Assembly (NCBI RefSeq): GCF_016907435.1 | Contig: NZ_JAFBBZ010000001.1 | Span: 1,426,001-1,490,000 of the forward strand | Reading direction: 5' to 3' | Source: Nocardioides salarius | GTDB taxonomy: Bacteria > Actinomycetota > Actinomycetes > Propionibacteriales > Nocardioidaceae | Length of the DNA: 64,000 bases | Notes under the pieces: model-generated | Database searches by the model: none | What the model was told of the DNA's origin: nothing | The model's input: the letters and a program-made list of their open reading frames with translations, nothing else | Shown here: piece after piece, positions 34,935 to 42,846 of the stretch | How positions within the stretch are numbered: position 1 is the first letter of the stretch | How the letters are laid out: each line of letters opens with the position of its first letter | Translations under genes and position numbers: made by a program

Positions 34935-35897
34935 TCAGGAGTCGGCGCCCAGCAGCTCCTGGCGCCGGCCCACGAGCACCGCCTCGCGCGACTCGGCCTG
35001 CAGCAGCCGGTCGACCAGGCGGCGGCGCACCTCGCCGACGGCCCCGCGGGCCTCGGCGACCCGGGCGGCGGCCTCGCCGATCCGCTCGCGCACGGCCCAG
35101 TCGCTGAAGATGTTGTCGAACCACACGTCGAAGGCCCGCACCAGCTCGGTGACCTCGACGCCACCGACCGGCTCCATGCCGACGTCGGCGAGCTCGACGC
35201 CGAGGTCGGAGAGGGCGTCGTCGGCGCGGCGCATCAGTGCCTGCGCCTGGTCCATCCGGTCGTACTTGACCATGTCGGTGAGCAGGCCGCCGTCGAAGAA
35301 GGTGTCGGCGGTCGACCAGCCGCGCGCCGAGCTGAGCAGGTTGTCGGCCTGCGCGAGCGTGTCGAGGGCGATGTCGCAGGCCTCCAGCGCCTCGACCAGC
35401 TCGGTCGTCGTCGACCGGATCGCACCGAGGTCGGCGGCCACCTGGGCCAGCTCCTCGGCCTGGGGCCCGCCGGTCTCGAGCAGCCAGGCCTGCTTGGCGT
35501 CGAGCGCCGCGCTGCGGCGGGCGACCACGTCGCCGAGCGCGTCGTACGCCGCTCGCAGCGACGCGCAGGCCTCGCGGGCCCGGTCGCGGCGCAGCTCGAC
35601 CACCGCGACGGTGTACTCGGCCTGGCGCTGCTCGGCCTGCTCGCGGTCGAGGTCGGACTCCCGGCTGCCGCGCAGCCCGGCCCAGATGCGCGTGGGGCTG
35701 AAGGACTCCAGGCGCTCCACGTCGGCGCGCTCGTCGGCCAGCCGCGAGCGGGCCTCGGCGACCTGCGCCTCGGCGTCGGCGAGCTCGGCGTCGGCCGCGG
35801 CCAGCCGGTGGGTCAGCCGGGCGTGCTCGGCCGCGGCCTCCAGCGCCGCCTCGAGGTCGGCCTGGATGCGGTGCGGATCGGGCGTGGGCTGGCTCAC
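34935..35897 (-). CDS. coiled-coil protein of unknown function
   Basis: The 320-aa Ala/Glu/Arg-rich protein is predicted to be almost entirely helical, with heptad patterns over about residues 10-70, 80-175 and 270-315. The SPTRIWAGLRGSRESDLDREQAE segment and FDVWFDNIFSDWAVRERI are its most distinctive stretches. No membrane segment or catalytic motif is visible. I do not recognise the family. The GTG start is at 35897. Confidence 0.6.
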   Translation of the reverse strand: MSQPTPDPHRIQADLEAALEAAAEHARLTHRLAAADAELADAEAQVAEARSRLADERADVERLESFSPTRIWAGLRGSRESDLDREQAEQRQAEYTVAVVELRRDRAREACASLRAAYDALGDVVARRSAALDAKQAWLLETGGPQAEELAQVAADLGAIRSTTTELVEALEACDIALDTLAQADNLLSSARGWSTADTFFDGGLLTDMVKYDRMDQAQALMRRADDALSDLGVELADVGMEPVGGVEVTELVRAFDVWFDNIFSDWAVRERIGEAAARVAEARGAVGEVRRRLVDRLLQAESREAVLVGRRQELLGADS

Positions 35898-35938
35898 CCC
35901 TTCACCCTAGTGAGCGACGCAGGCCCTAGGTTCGGGTG

Positions 35939-37342
35939 GTGACCCGCCGCGCCGTCCCGCAGGTCGGCGCCGCCCCGTCGCGGGCGCTGATGCCGACGCT
36001 GGCGCTGCTGACGACGATCACCGCGGTGGTCAGCAGCCTGGGCGCGCCGCTGGTGCCCAGCGTCGCGACGGCGTACGACGTCCGGCTGGGCACCGCGCAG
36101 TGGTCGCTGACCGCGGCGCTGCTGGCCGGGGCGGTGGCGACGCCGGTGGTGGGCCGGTTCGCGAGCGGGCGGCTGCGCCGGCCCACGATCCTGGTCGGGC
36201 TGGGCGTGGTCACGCTGGGCACCGTGGTCTCAGCGGTCTCGGCCGCGCTGGGCGAGGGGTTCGGAGTCCTCGTCGCGGGGCGGGCGCTGCAGGGCGTCGG
36301 GATGGCGCTGCTGCCGCTGGCGATCGCGGTGGCCCGCGACGCGCTGCGCGCCGAGGGGCAGGACCGCGCGATCGCGCTGCTGTCGGTGACGACGGTCGCG
36401 GGCGCGGGGCTGGGCTACCCGGTGACCGCGCTGGTGGCCCAGCTCGGCGGGCTGGGGGCGGCGTACGCGCTGGGCACGCTGATGACCGGCCTGACCTGGC
36501 TGCTGGCGTGGCGGCACCTGCCCGGCAGCGCCGACGAGACCCCGGCGCGGGTCGACTGGTGGGGCGCGCTGCTGCTGAGCGCGGCGATGCTCGCGGTGCT
36601 GCTCGCGGTCACCGAGGGCGAGGTGTGGGGCTGGACCTCCGCGCGGGTGCTGGGCCTGGCGGTGGTGGGGGTGCTCGGCCTCGGGGTGTGGGTGCGCGCG
36701 ACGCTGCGCAGCCCGACCCCGCTGGTCGACCTGCGCCTGGCGACCCGACCGGGCATCGCCGCGCCCAACCTGGTGGCGGCGGTCGCGGGGCTGGGCATGT
36801 ACGCCCTGCTCACGCTGGTGGTGGTGCTGGTGCGCGCCGACGAGCCCGGCTTCGGGCTCGACCGCTCGGTGCTGGTCGCCGGGCTGATCCTGGTGCCCTA
36901 CTCGCTGATGAGCGTGCTCGGCAACCAGCTCGCCACCCAGGTCCGCCGGCGGCTGGGGCCGCGCTGGCTGCTGCCGACCGGCTGCTCGATGTTCCTGGCC
37001 GCGACGCTGGGCCTGGGCCTCTTCCACGACCACCTGTGGCAGGCGCTGGTGGTGATGGCGCTCGGCGGTGCCGGCTCGGGCTTCACCTTCTCGAGCCTGG
37101 CGGTGCTGATGGTGCCGCACGTGCCCCGCGCCGAGACCGGCTCGGCGGTCGCATTCAACCAGGTGCTGCGCTACCTGGGCTTCACCGTCGGCAGCGCGCT
37201 GAGCGTCGCGCTGGTCGCGGCGTACGGCGGCGGCGACGGCGGGTTCACCGCCGCGCTGCTGACCCTGGCCTCGGTGTGGGTGGTGGCCGGCGTCGGCGCC
37301 GTCGTGCTCGACCGGGCCACGGTCCCCCGGCGGGCCGCCTGA
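35939..37342 (+). CDS. MFS transporter, DHA2-like (14-helix) drug/proton antiporter type
   Basis: The 467-aa polytopic protein has about 14 hydrophobic segments. GRFASGRLRRPTILVGLG is the loop 2-3 motif A, and LVAGRALQGVGMALLPLAIAVARD is motif B/C of the DHA2 group. Substrate is not predictable. The GTG at 35939 is preferred to the one at 35936 because TAGGTT ends six bases before it, as in a leaderless mRNA. The stop codon lies in the degenerate first unit of the 22-bp array that follows. Confidence 0.85.
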   Translation: MTRRAVPQVGAAPSRALMPTLALLTTITAVVSSLGAPLVPSVATAYDVRLGTAQWSLTAALLAGAVATPVVGRFASGRLRRPTILVGLGVVTLGTVVSAVSAALGEGFGVLVAGRALQGVGMALLPLAIAVARDALRAEGQDRAIALLSVTTVAGAGLGYPVTALVAQLGGLGAAYALGTLMTGLTWLLAWRHLPGSADETPARVDWWGALLLSAAMLAVLLAVTEGEVWGWTSARVLGLAVVGVLGLGVWVRATLRSPTPLVDLRLATRPGIAAPNLVAAVAGLGMYALLTLVVVLVRADEPGFGLDRSVLVAGLILVPYSLMSVLGNQLATQVRRRLGPRWLLPTGCSMFLAATLGLGLFHDHLWQALVVMALGGAGSGFTFSSLAVLMVPHVPRAETGSAVAFNQVLRYLGFTVGSALSVALVAAYGGGDGGFTAALLTLASVWVVAGVGAVVLDRATVPRRAA

Positions 37343-37461
37343 ACCACCCGCGACCCGGCCCAGACATCACGCTGACCCGGCCCATATCGCCGCTCGACCC
37401 GGCCTGAATGTTCCTTCGAGTCGGCCTGAATGTTCCTTCGAGTCGGCCCGAACCGCCCGCC
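37330..37461. repeat. 22-bp tandem repeat array 2
   Basis: Consecutive 22-base units start at 37330 (degenerate, containing the MFS stop), 37352, 37374, 37396, 37418 and 37440. Most begin GACCCGGCC or GAGTCGGCC and continue with a variable A/T-containing stretch. Units 37396 and 37418 differ at two bases. The units match the reverse complement of those at 26479-28060 (GACCCGGC, then nnAAnn, then CCCGCC), so the two arrays are one repeat family. Confidence 0.8.
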
Positions 37462-37599
37462 ACCACCCGCCTCAGGAGATGGTGACGCAACCGGGGACGA
37501 GGGCGGTACGGCGTTCGCCCGGGCTCTCGAGCAACCCAGCGGCCAACCCCGGGCCGCGCCGTGGCGCGGGAAGATCGGGGTCGGTGACGGTTCCCGCGT

Positions 37600-37818
37600 G
37601 GCGTTGTCGGGGTGATGCTTGGAGGGTGTCGGTCGTGACGGACCCCGAGCGTCTCTGGCGCCTTGAGCCTGCTTTCGAGCATGGGGCGGGGAGCTCCCAC
37701 GAGAACCGTGGATTGTTGCCGTTGAGCACGCGTATTCAGACTTCCGAATCACTCGCTCCCCTCACGGCCGGCACCTGCGACGCCGGGTCGGCGTCGCCAC
37801 CGGATCAAGGAGGACGCA
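37600..37818 (+). ncRNA. candidate bridge RNA region of the IS110 element
   Basis: In the IS110 group the non-coding stretch upstream of the transposase encodes a structured bridge RNA that pairs with target and donor DNA. This segment lies in that position, has no coding potential and contains several short inverted repeats, for example around 37620-37645 and 37690-37720. Exact ends, loops and guide bases cannot be assigned from sequence reading. Confidence 0.35.
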
Positions 37819-37821
37819 GTG

Positions 37822-39078
37822 ATGGAGGAAGTACATCCGCGGTGCGCGGGCATAGATATCGGCAAGAAGTTCGCGAAGGTCTGCGTGCGAACTCCCGGCG
37901 TGAATCCCCACAGCCGCAGGGCCAAAGAACGCATCAGCGAGGTTGTCACCACGTGGGGGTCGATGACCAACACCATCCTGGCGTTGCGTGAGCACCTGAT
38001 CGAGCAGCAGGTCACGTTGGTGCTCATGGAAGCCACCAGCGACTACTGGAAGCCCTACTACTACTTGCTGGAGGACCTGCCGGGCTGCGAGGTGATGCTG
38101 GTCAACGCCCGACACGTCAAGAACGTGCCCGGCCGCAAGACCGACGTCAACGACGCGACCTGGCTGGCCCAGCTCGGAGCTCATGGTCTGGTCCGAGCCT
38201 CGTTCGTCCCTCCACCGGCGATCCGTGAGCTGCGCGACCTGACCCGCACCCGCAGCGCAGTGACTCGCGAACGCTCTCGCAAGGTGCTGCGCATGGAGAA
38301 GCTCCTCGAAGGAGCCGGCATCAAGTTGTCCTCGGTGGCATCCGATCTCACCGGGGTCTCTGCACGAGCAATGCTGAACGCTCTGTGCGCTGGCGAACGC
38401 AACCCTGAGGTCCTGGCCGACCTCGCGCACTGGTCAATGCGGGGCAAGAGCGGCGAGCTGATCGAGGCACTGACCGGACGCTTCAGCGACCATCACAGCT
38501 TCCTGGTGCGCGCGCACTTCGATCTCATCGACAAACACGACCAAGTGATCAGCGAGATCACCGACCGGATCGAGGCGATGATCGAACCCTTTCGCGACGC
38601 CCGAACCCTGATCTCATCGATTCCCGGCATCAGCAACCGAGTCGCCGAAGTCATCATCGCCGAGACCGGCGCCGACATGTCCCGCTTCCCCAGCCCCGCA
38701 CACCTGGCCTCCTGGGCAGGAGTCTGCCCGGGCAACAACGAGTCGGCTGGAGTGGTGAAGTCCAGCAAGACAACCCACGGCAACGCCCACCTCAAAGGCG
38801 CCCTGGGCATCGCAGCTTTCGCCGCATCCCAAACCAAGAACACCTATCTAGCCGCCAAGTACCGACGCATCGCAGCACGTCGCGGCAAGAAACGAGCAGG
38901 CGTTGCGCTGCAGCACGACATGCTCAACGCAATCTGGCACATGCTCCAGACCGGAGAGCTCTACAACGACCCCGGCGCCGACTTCTTCACCACCCTGCGC
39001 CCCGAGCGCACCAAAGGCCGCGCCCTGCACCAGCTCGAACAACTCGGCTACACCGTCACCCTGGAGAAAGCCTGCTAA
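37822..39078 (+). CDS. IS110-family transposase (bridge-RNA-type recombinase)
   Basis: The 418-aa recombinase has an N-terminal RuvC-like DEDD domain: AGIDIGKKFAKV (Asp), LVLMEATSDYWKPYYYLL (Glu) and GRKTDVNDATWLAQL (Asp-x2-Asp). The C-terminal Tnp_20 domain has ISSIPGISNRVAEVIIAETGADMSRF and SSKTTHGNAHLKGAL, with the candidate catalytic Ser. AAGGAGG lies eight bases before the ATG at 37822; a GTG at 37819 is in frame. The gene is intact and its codon usage is less GC-rich than the surroundings, consistent with recent arrival. Confidence 0.93.
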   Translation: MEEVHPRCAGIDIGKKFAKVCVRTPGVNPHSRRAKERISEVVTTWGSMTNTILALREHLIEQQVTLVLMEATSDYWKPYYYLLEDLPGCEVMLVNARHVKNVPGRKTDVNDATWLAQLGAHGLVRASFVPPPAIRELRDLTRTRSAVTRERSRKVLRMEKLLEGAGIKLSSVASDLTGVSARAMLNALCAGERNPEVLADLAHWSMRGKSGELIEALTGRFSDHHSFLVRAHFDLIDKHDQVISEITDRIEAMIEPFRDARTLISSIPGISNRVAEVIIAETGADMSRFPSPAHLASWAGVCPGNNESAGVVKSSKTTHGNAHLKGALGIAAFAASQTKNTYLAAKYRRIAARRGKKRAGVALQHDMLNAIWHMLQTGELYNDPGADFFTTLRPERTKGRALHQLEQLGYTVTLEKAC

Positions 39079-39203
39079 CCCCGGCCAACTGTTTATCTTC
39101 GTATCAGCCACTTGTCGTCCACAGGGCCCTCGCGCGGAGCGCTGCTCCACAGGCCGAGCGAGACGGCCCCCGCGAAGCGCACGGCGCGCACAGGGTCGGT
39201 CCC

Positions 39204-40373
39204 ATGAGCCGACGCCGCAAGCCCACCCGCCCCTACCGGTCCATCGCGAGCCAGATGTCGTCCGAGCACCACGAGGCGTTCGCCGCCTCCCAGGCCGCCG
39301 AGCTGCGCGGCGACTGGGCCGCGGCACTGCGCCACTACCGGCGGGTGCCGATGTTCCGCGACTCCACCTACGGCGAGCAGCTGGAGGTGCTGGCCGCCCT
39401 CGGCGACGACGCGCCGGGCTGGCTGGTGGCGCGGTGGCTGACCGTGACGGCCCGCCGCCACGGCGTCGACCAGCGGCGCTCCAAGGTCGCCTTCGAGGCC
39501 GGCATGGCCCTGGCCCACCCGCACGGGGTCGACCTCGAGGCGCTCGACCTCACCTACCCGGAGCAGGCGACCTCGCAGCTGTGGGGCCGCGACTGGATGA
39601 TGCGCCAGCTCGAGGTCTACGAGCTCGGCGGCCTCCGCGACCTGCTCCTGCCCGTCCCGCCACCCGTCGGCCTCGCGCCCGAGCTCGTCGAGCGCGGCGG
39701 CCCGGTGACCCGGTGGGGCCGCGCCGCCATGGGCGGCTACCGGATCGGTGGTCTCGACGACGAGGTCCGCACCCTCCACGACGCCCGCAGCGGAGCACCG
39801 CGGGAGATCCTCGACCTGGGGCTCGGCGAGCAGGTCGACGAAGGCACCCACGTGCTGGGCCGGCTGGTGCCGGTCGACGACGAACCCGGTCTGGTGCTCG
39901 AGGGCCCACCGCTCGTGGTCGACGAGCCGACCGCCGCCGCGGTCGCGGGCCGGCCCCCGGGCTGGGCGGAGATCGTGGGCACCCGCATCGCCAGCCGCCG
40001 CCTGCCCCTGGGGTGCACGCTGCAGCCCGACGCGTCGCTGACCTCCGACCTGCCGCACCGCTCGTGGGTCTCGCTGCTCGGCCTGCCGATGGGCGAGCGG
40101 CCCGACCAGCGGCCCGACACGCTGGTCGGCCAGGCCGTCGCCGCCGCCCTGCGGATGGCCCGAGACCGCCCCGAGCGGGTGTCCGCCCACCGGCACCGCA
40201 TCGGCGAGCTGATGATCGACCCGCTCCTCGACCACGAGCGGCTGGCACGGTTCGCGACGCCCCAGCACCTGCTCGCCTGGGACCACCTGGCCGATGCCGT
40301 CCCCGCGCTGGCCCGCGCCCGCTGCCAGGAGATGGTGGTCTGGTGCGACGCCGCGGGAGAGGCGACGGGCTGA
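39204..40373 (+). CDS. protein of unknown function
   Basis: The 389-aa soluble protein has no signal peptide or membrane segment. Its first 60 residues are basic, with AELRGDWAAALRHYRRVPMF, which resembles a single TPR-like helix pair. The rest is alpha/beta sequence with Trp-rich stretches (PPGWAEIVGTRI, HRSWVSLLGLPMGER). I recognise no family. It lies just right of the IS110 element, so its natural upstream region may have been displaced. Confidence 0.6.
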   Translation: MSRRRKPTRPYRSIASQMSSEHHEAFAASQAAELRGDWAAALRHYRRVPMFRDSTYGEQLEVLAALGDDAPGWLVARWLTVTARRHGVDQRRSKVAFEAGMALAHPHGVDLEALDLTYPEQATSQLWGRDWMMRQLEVYELGGLRDLLLPVPPPVGLAPELVERGGPVTRWGRAAMGGYRIGGLDDEVRTLHDARSGAPREILDLGLGEQVDEGTHVLGRLVPVDDEPGLVLEGPPLVVDEPTAAAVAGRPPGWAEIVGTRIASRRLPLGCTLQPDASLTSDLPHRSWVSLLGLPMGERPDQRPDTLVGQAVAAALRMARDRPERVSAHRHRIGELMIDPLLDHERLARFATPQHLLAWDHLADAVPALARARCQEMVVWCDAAGEATG

Positions 40374-40398
40374 GCGCGTCCCGAGCACCGGGCATCGC

Positions 40399-41034
40399 TC
40401 AGGACGGTGGCATGACGTCGACACGGAGCGGGGCGCAGAGGTCCACCAACCAGTCGAAGTCCGTGCCGGCTGCGAGCACCCGGCCGTACGTCGGGTCCTG
40501 GGCGAGGGCGTCGCCCGCCCGGTCCCCGAAGATGACCTGGGCCTGCGTGTTGTTGCACCGGCTCGACATCCACTCGAGCCCGTCGTAACCGGCCGCGTGC
40601 GCCGCGCGCGCCCAGTGGACGGTCTGGGCGTAGACCCCCGGACCGTGCACGTCGACCACATCGGTGTCGGTGACACCGAGCCGTCGCAGCCCCAGTCCGT
40701 GGAGGGCCGCCAGGCGCAGGTCGCGCTGCACCGTCAGGCGACCCATGACCCGGCGTGCGTAGTCGTCGTGGCTCAGCACGCCGCCGGTGGCCGGCACGTC
40801 GCGCAGCAGGGTCTCCGCGACCGCCGCCTCCTCGCTCATCGCGGTGTAGAGGACCGGCACCACCGGGTCACCGAAGAAGGCGAACCGGGACGGCCCTCCG
40901 ACACCGGGGTTGAACTGCGCCACGGTGAACGCATTGTCGTGGACCCGGTAGAGACGTGTCCCGGCGCGCAGCACGGACACCGCGGGCGTGAACGGGTCGG
41001 GCGGTCGGGGCAGGGATCGGCGAGCAGCCCTCAC
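40399..41034 (-). CDS. RES-domain toxin (NAD-degrading type)
   Basis: The 211-aa protein contains a RES domain. The conserved Arg is in TRLYRVHDN, Tyr in VPVLYTAMS, Glu in AAVAETLL and Ser in LEWMSSRCNN. Characterised RES toxins (for example MbcT) cleave NAD+ by phosphorolysis or hydrolysis. The GTG start overlaps the antitoxin stop by four bases (GTGA), the usual antitoxin-first order, so both are made from one mRNA. Confidence 0.87.
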   Translation of the reverse strand: MRAARRSLPRPPDPFTPAVSVLRAGTRLYRVHDNAFTVAQFNPGVGGPSRFAFFGDPVVPVLYTAMSEEAAVAETLLRDVPATGGVLSHDDYARRVMGRLTVQRDLRLAALHGLGLRRLGVTDTDVVDVHGPGVYAQTVHWARAAHAAGYDGLEWMSSRCNNTQAQVIFGDRAGDALAQDPTYGRVLAAGTDFDWLVDLCAPLRVDVMPPS

Positions 41035-41582
41035 CAGGCGGTTCCGAACGCGGAACTGGCCGCCTCCGCCACCGCGGTCGGGTCGTCAGCGAGGTAGACA
41101 GCAGGCGGGACCCCGTCGAAGAAGCTGCTCGGGCTGCTGAGCCACTCGACCAGGCCACGCTCGGAGCGGCCCGCCGCCGCGGCCGTCCGGACGAGGTCGC
41201 CGATCACCGCGAGCGGGCGACCGTCCGCGTCGAACTGGAAACCGGGGAAGTAGAGGCGGGCACCACGCTTGAGAGCCACCAGCCTCCCCTCGGCACGCGC
41301 CTGGAGGGCGGCGTTGCCGGGGCGCCCGGCGCTCGAGCCGAGTCGCCGCCCCGCGGCTGCCGAGTCGAGGAGCCCGAACTGCGCATCGATGCGGTCGTAC
41401 AGGTTCTCCTGTGCCTGGGTGGCACGCGCCAGCTGGGGCGACGCCCCGCGGGCGACGGCGTGCATCGCAGGACCCAGGGCAGCCACGGACGCCAGCATCT
41501 CCTCGTGGACCCGCGCCAGTCGGTCGGCCTCGCCCCTGAACTCGACGAGATCGTCGTCGGCCGTGCGTGCGTGCGTCGCCAT
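41031..41582 (-). CDS. antitoxin of the RES/Xre (MbcA-like) pair
   Basis: The 183-aa protein has a helical N-terminal extension (about residues 10-75). A helix-turn-helix-like segment follows (LLDSAAAGRRLGSSAGR ... RLVALKRGARLYFPGFQFDADGR). The C-terminal toxin-binding domain (LVEWLSSPSSFFDGVPPAVYLADDP) matches the MbcA/ParS/Xre signature. It should neutralise the RES toxin and repress its own operon. The ATG at 41582 has GGAGG about six bases upstream. A near-perfect 15-bp inverted repeat just before the gene is a likely operator. Confidence 0.83.
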   Translation of the reverse strand: MATHARTADDDLVEFRGEADRLARVHEEMLASVAALGPAMHAVARGASPQLARATQAQENLYDRIDAQFGLLDSAAAGRRLGSSAGRPGNAALQARAEGRLVALKRGARLYFPGFQFDADGRPLAVIGDLVRTAAAAGRSERGLVEWLSSPSSFFDGVPPAVYLADDPTAVAEAASSAFGTAW

Positions 41583-41610
41583 CGCCCACCTCCAGAGCAT
41601 CTAGTGTAGT

Positions 41611-41651
41611 CATGCGTTTCGTGCAGCACCACAGCATGCACGGAACGCATG
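41611..41651 (-). promoter_or_regulatory. palindromic operator of the RES/Xre operon
   Basis: catgcgtttcgtgca (41611-41625) and tgcacggaacgcatg (41637-41651) form an inverted repeat matching at 14 of 15 positions with an 11-base spacer. It lies immediately upstream of a possible minus-strand -10 box (TACACT, 41608-41603), a position suited to autorepression. Confidence 0.7.
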
Positions 41652-41685
41652 CGCGATGACGCCGCGGCGGCCCGGTCCGCCGCTC

Positions 41686-42846
41686 TCAGCCGGCTGTGCC
41701 GTCCGGCCAGCGCTCGAGCGCCCACGCCCAGTCAATGCGCTCCTGCTCCAGTCGCACCCGGTCGGCGTACCGGTCGCTGACCAGGTCCTCGTACGTCGCC
41801 TGCTCGGCGTCGGTGAGACGGGTCAGCGCCGCGGTGGTCGGGCTCGGCTCGCTCCCCCACCGCTCGCGGTGGGCCAGCAGGGTGTCGCGGTCCATCAGGA
41901 ACGAGGTGGTCTGCGGCAACCAGGCCCGCAGCCGGTCGAGGATCGCGAACCCGTGGGTGTCGAGGTCGCCCCAGTAGTGCACCGGCACGTCGCGCAACCA
42001 GGGCAGCGACCCCAGGCGCGAGACCCGGAAGCCCTCACCGAAGACCGCGACGCCGCGCGGCGGCAGGGGGGCGGCGAGGAACGTCGTCTCGTTCTCCAGC
42101 ACCACCGCGGCGGCGGGCGCGACCGGGAGCGCAGCCAGCTGCTCGACCGGCGCGGTGACGTCGCGCAGCGCAGCCCACGACGACCCGGGGAGCAGCGCCT
42201 CGCCGAGCCGCAGCCGCACGCGCGCGGGGCGCACCCGCAGGCCCAGCACCTCGACGAAGTCGTCGGCCGCGCCCGGCACCCCCAGCACCGCAGCCAGGAG
42301 ACCCCGATGGCGCTCGACGAGCTTGGTGTCGACCCCTGGGGCGCTGATCTCGCGCAGGAAGCGCCCCGATCCGCGCGCCGCGCGCAGCCACTCGAGCGCT
42401 GCCAGGAGCCCCGGCCAGTGCGCCTCCTCGACGCCGAGCGCCGCGTGCGGCTGCGCGAGCGCCCAGGAACGCAGGTCCGGATCTCCGGCGAGCAGGCCGA
42501 CCAGCCGCGCGTGGCGTCCGGCCTCGTCGCCCACGTCCAGCAGTCGCCACGCCTGCTCGTAGCCGGTGACGACCGCCCGCGCCGGGAGATCGTTGCGACC
42601 CACCGTGCGCACCCCGACGGGCTCGCGGACGAGTTCGTAGCGACCGGGAGCCGCCCGCTCCAGGCGCTCGGCCCAGCGGCGTACCCGCTCGAGGTCGGCG
42701 CCCAGCTCGCGAGCGCGAGGACCGCGCAGCCGCACCTCGACCGGCTCGAATGGCCGACCCTCGGCACAGGCGCGCAGCAGCTCGCCCGAGCGCCACCGCG
42801 GCCGCAGCCGCGCGGCCACGTCGTCGGGCGTCGACCACTCAGCCAC
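41686..42846 (-). CDS. jetD: Wadjet system nuclease subunit JetD
   Basis: The 386-aa protein combines DUF3322 (N-terminal) and DUF2220 (C-terminal, TOPRIM-like). [10 protein letters not shown] (about residue 245) and [23 protein letters not shown] (about residue 288) are the acidic TOPRIM motifs (E; DxD). In type I Wadjet, JetD cuts DNA after the JetABC motor has reeled in a closed plasmid. The GTG start lies eight bases before the jetC stop, so it is the last, coupled gene of the operon. Confidence 0.93.
   Translation of the reverse strand: MAEWSTPDDVAARLRPRWRSGELLRACAEGRPFEPVEVRLRGPRARELGADLERVRRWAERLERAAPGRYELVREPVGVRTVGRNDLPARAVVTGYEQAWRLLDVGDEAGRHARLVGLLAGDPDLRSWALAQPHAALGVEEAHWPGLLAALEWLRAARGSGRFLREISAPGVDTKLVERHRGLLAAVLGVPGAADDFVEVLGLRVRPARVRLRLGEALLPGSSWAALRDVTAPVEQLAALPVAPAAAVVLENETTFLAAPLPPRGVAVFGEGFRVSRLGSLPWLRDVPVHYWGDLDTHGFAILDRLRAWLPQTTSFLMDRDTLLAHRERWGSEPSPTTAALTRLTDAEQATYEDLVSDRYADRVRLEQERIDWAWALERWPDGTAG

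Larger units (their letters stand above)
37462..39115 (+). mobile_element. IS110-family insertion sequence (ends not resolved)
   Basis: An intact DEDD transposase is preceded by about 350 bases with no gene and followed by about 40 AT-richer bases. IS110 elements have a long non-coding end carrying the bridge RNA and make no simple target duplication, so the ends cannot be fixed by eye. The left limit given is the edge of the 22-bp array and the right limit is where base composition returns to that of the chromosome. Both limits are estimates. Confidence 0.6.
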
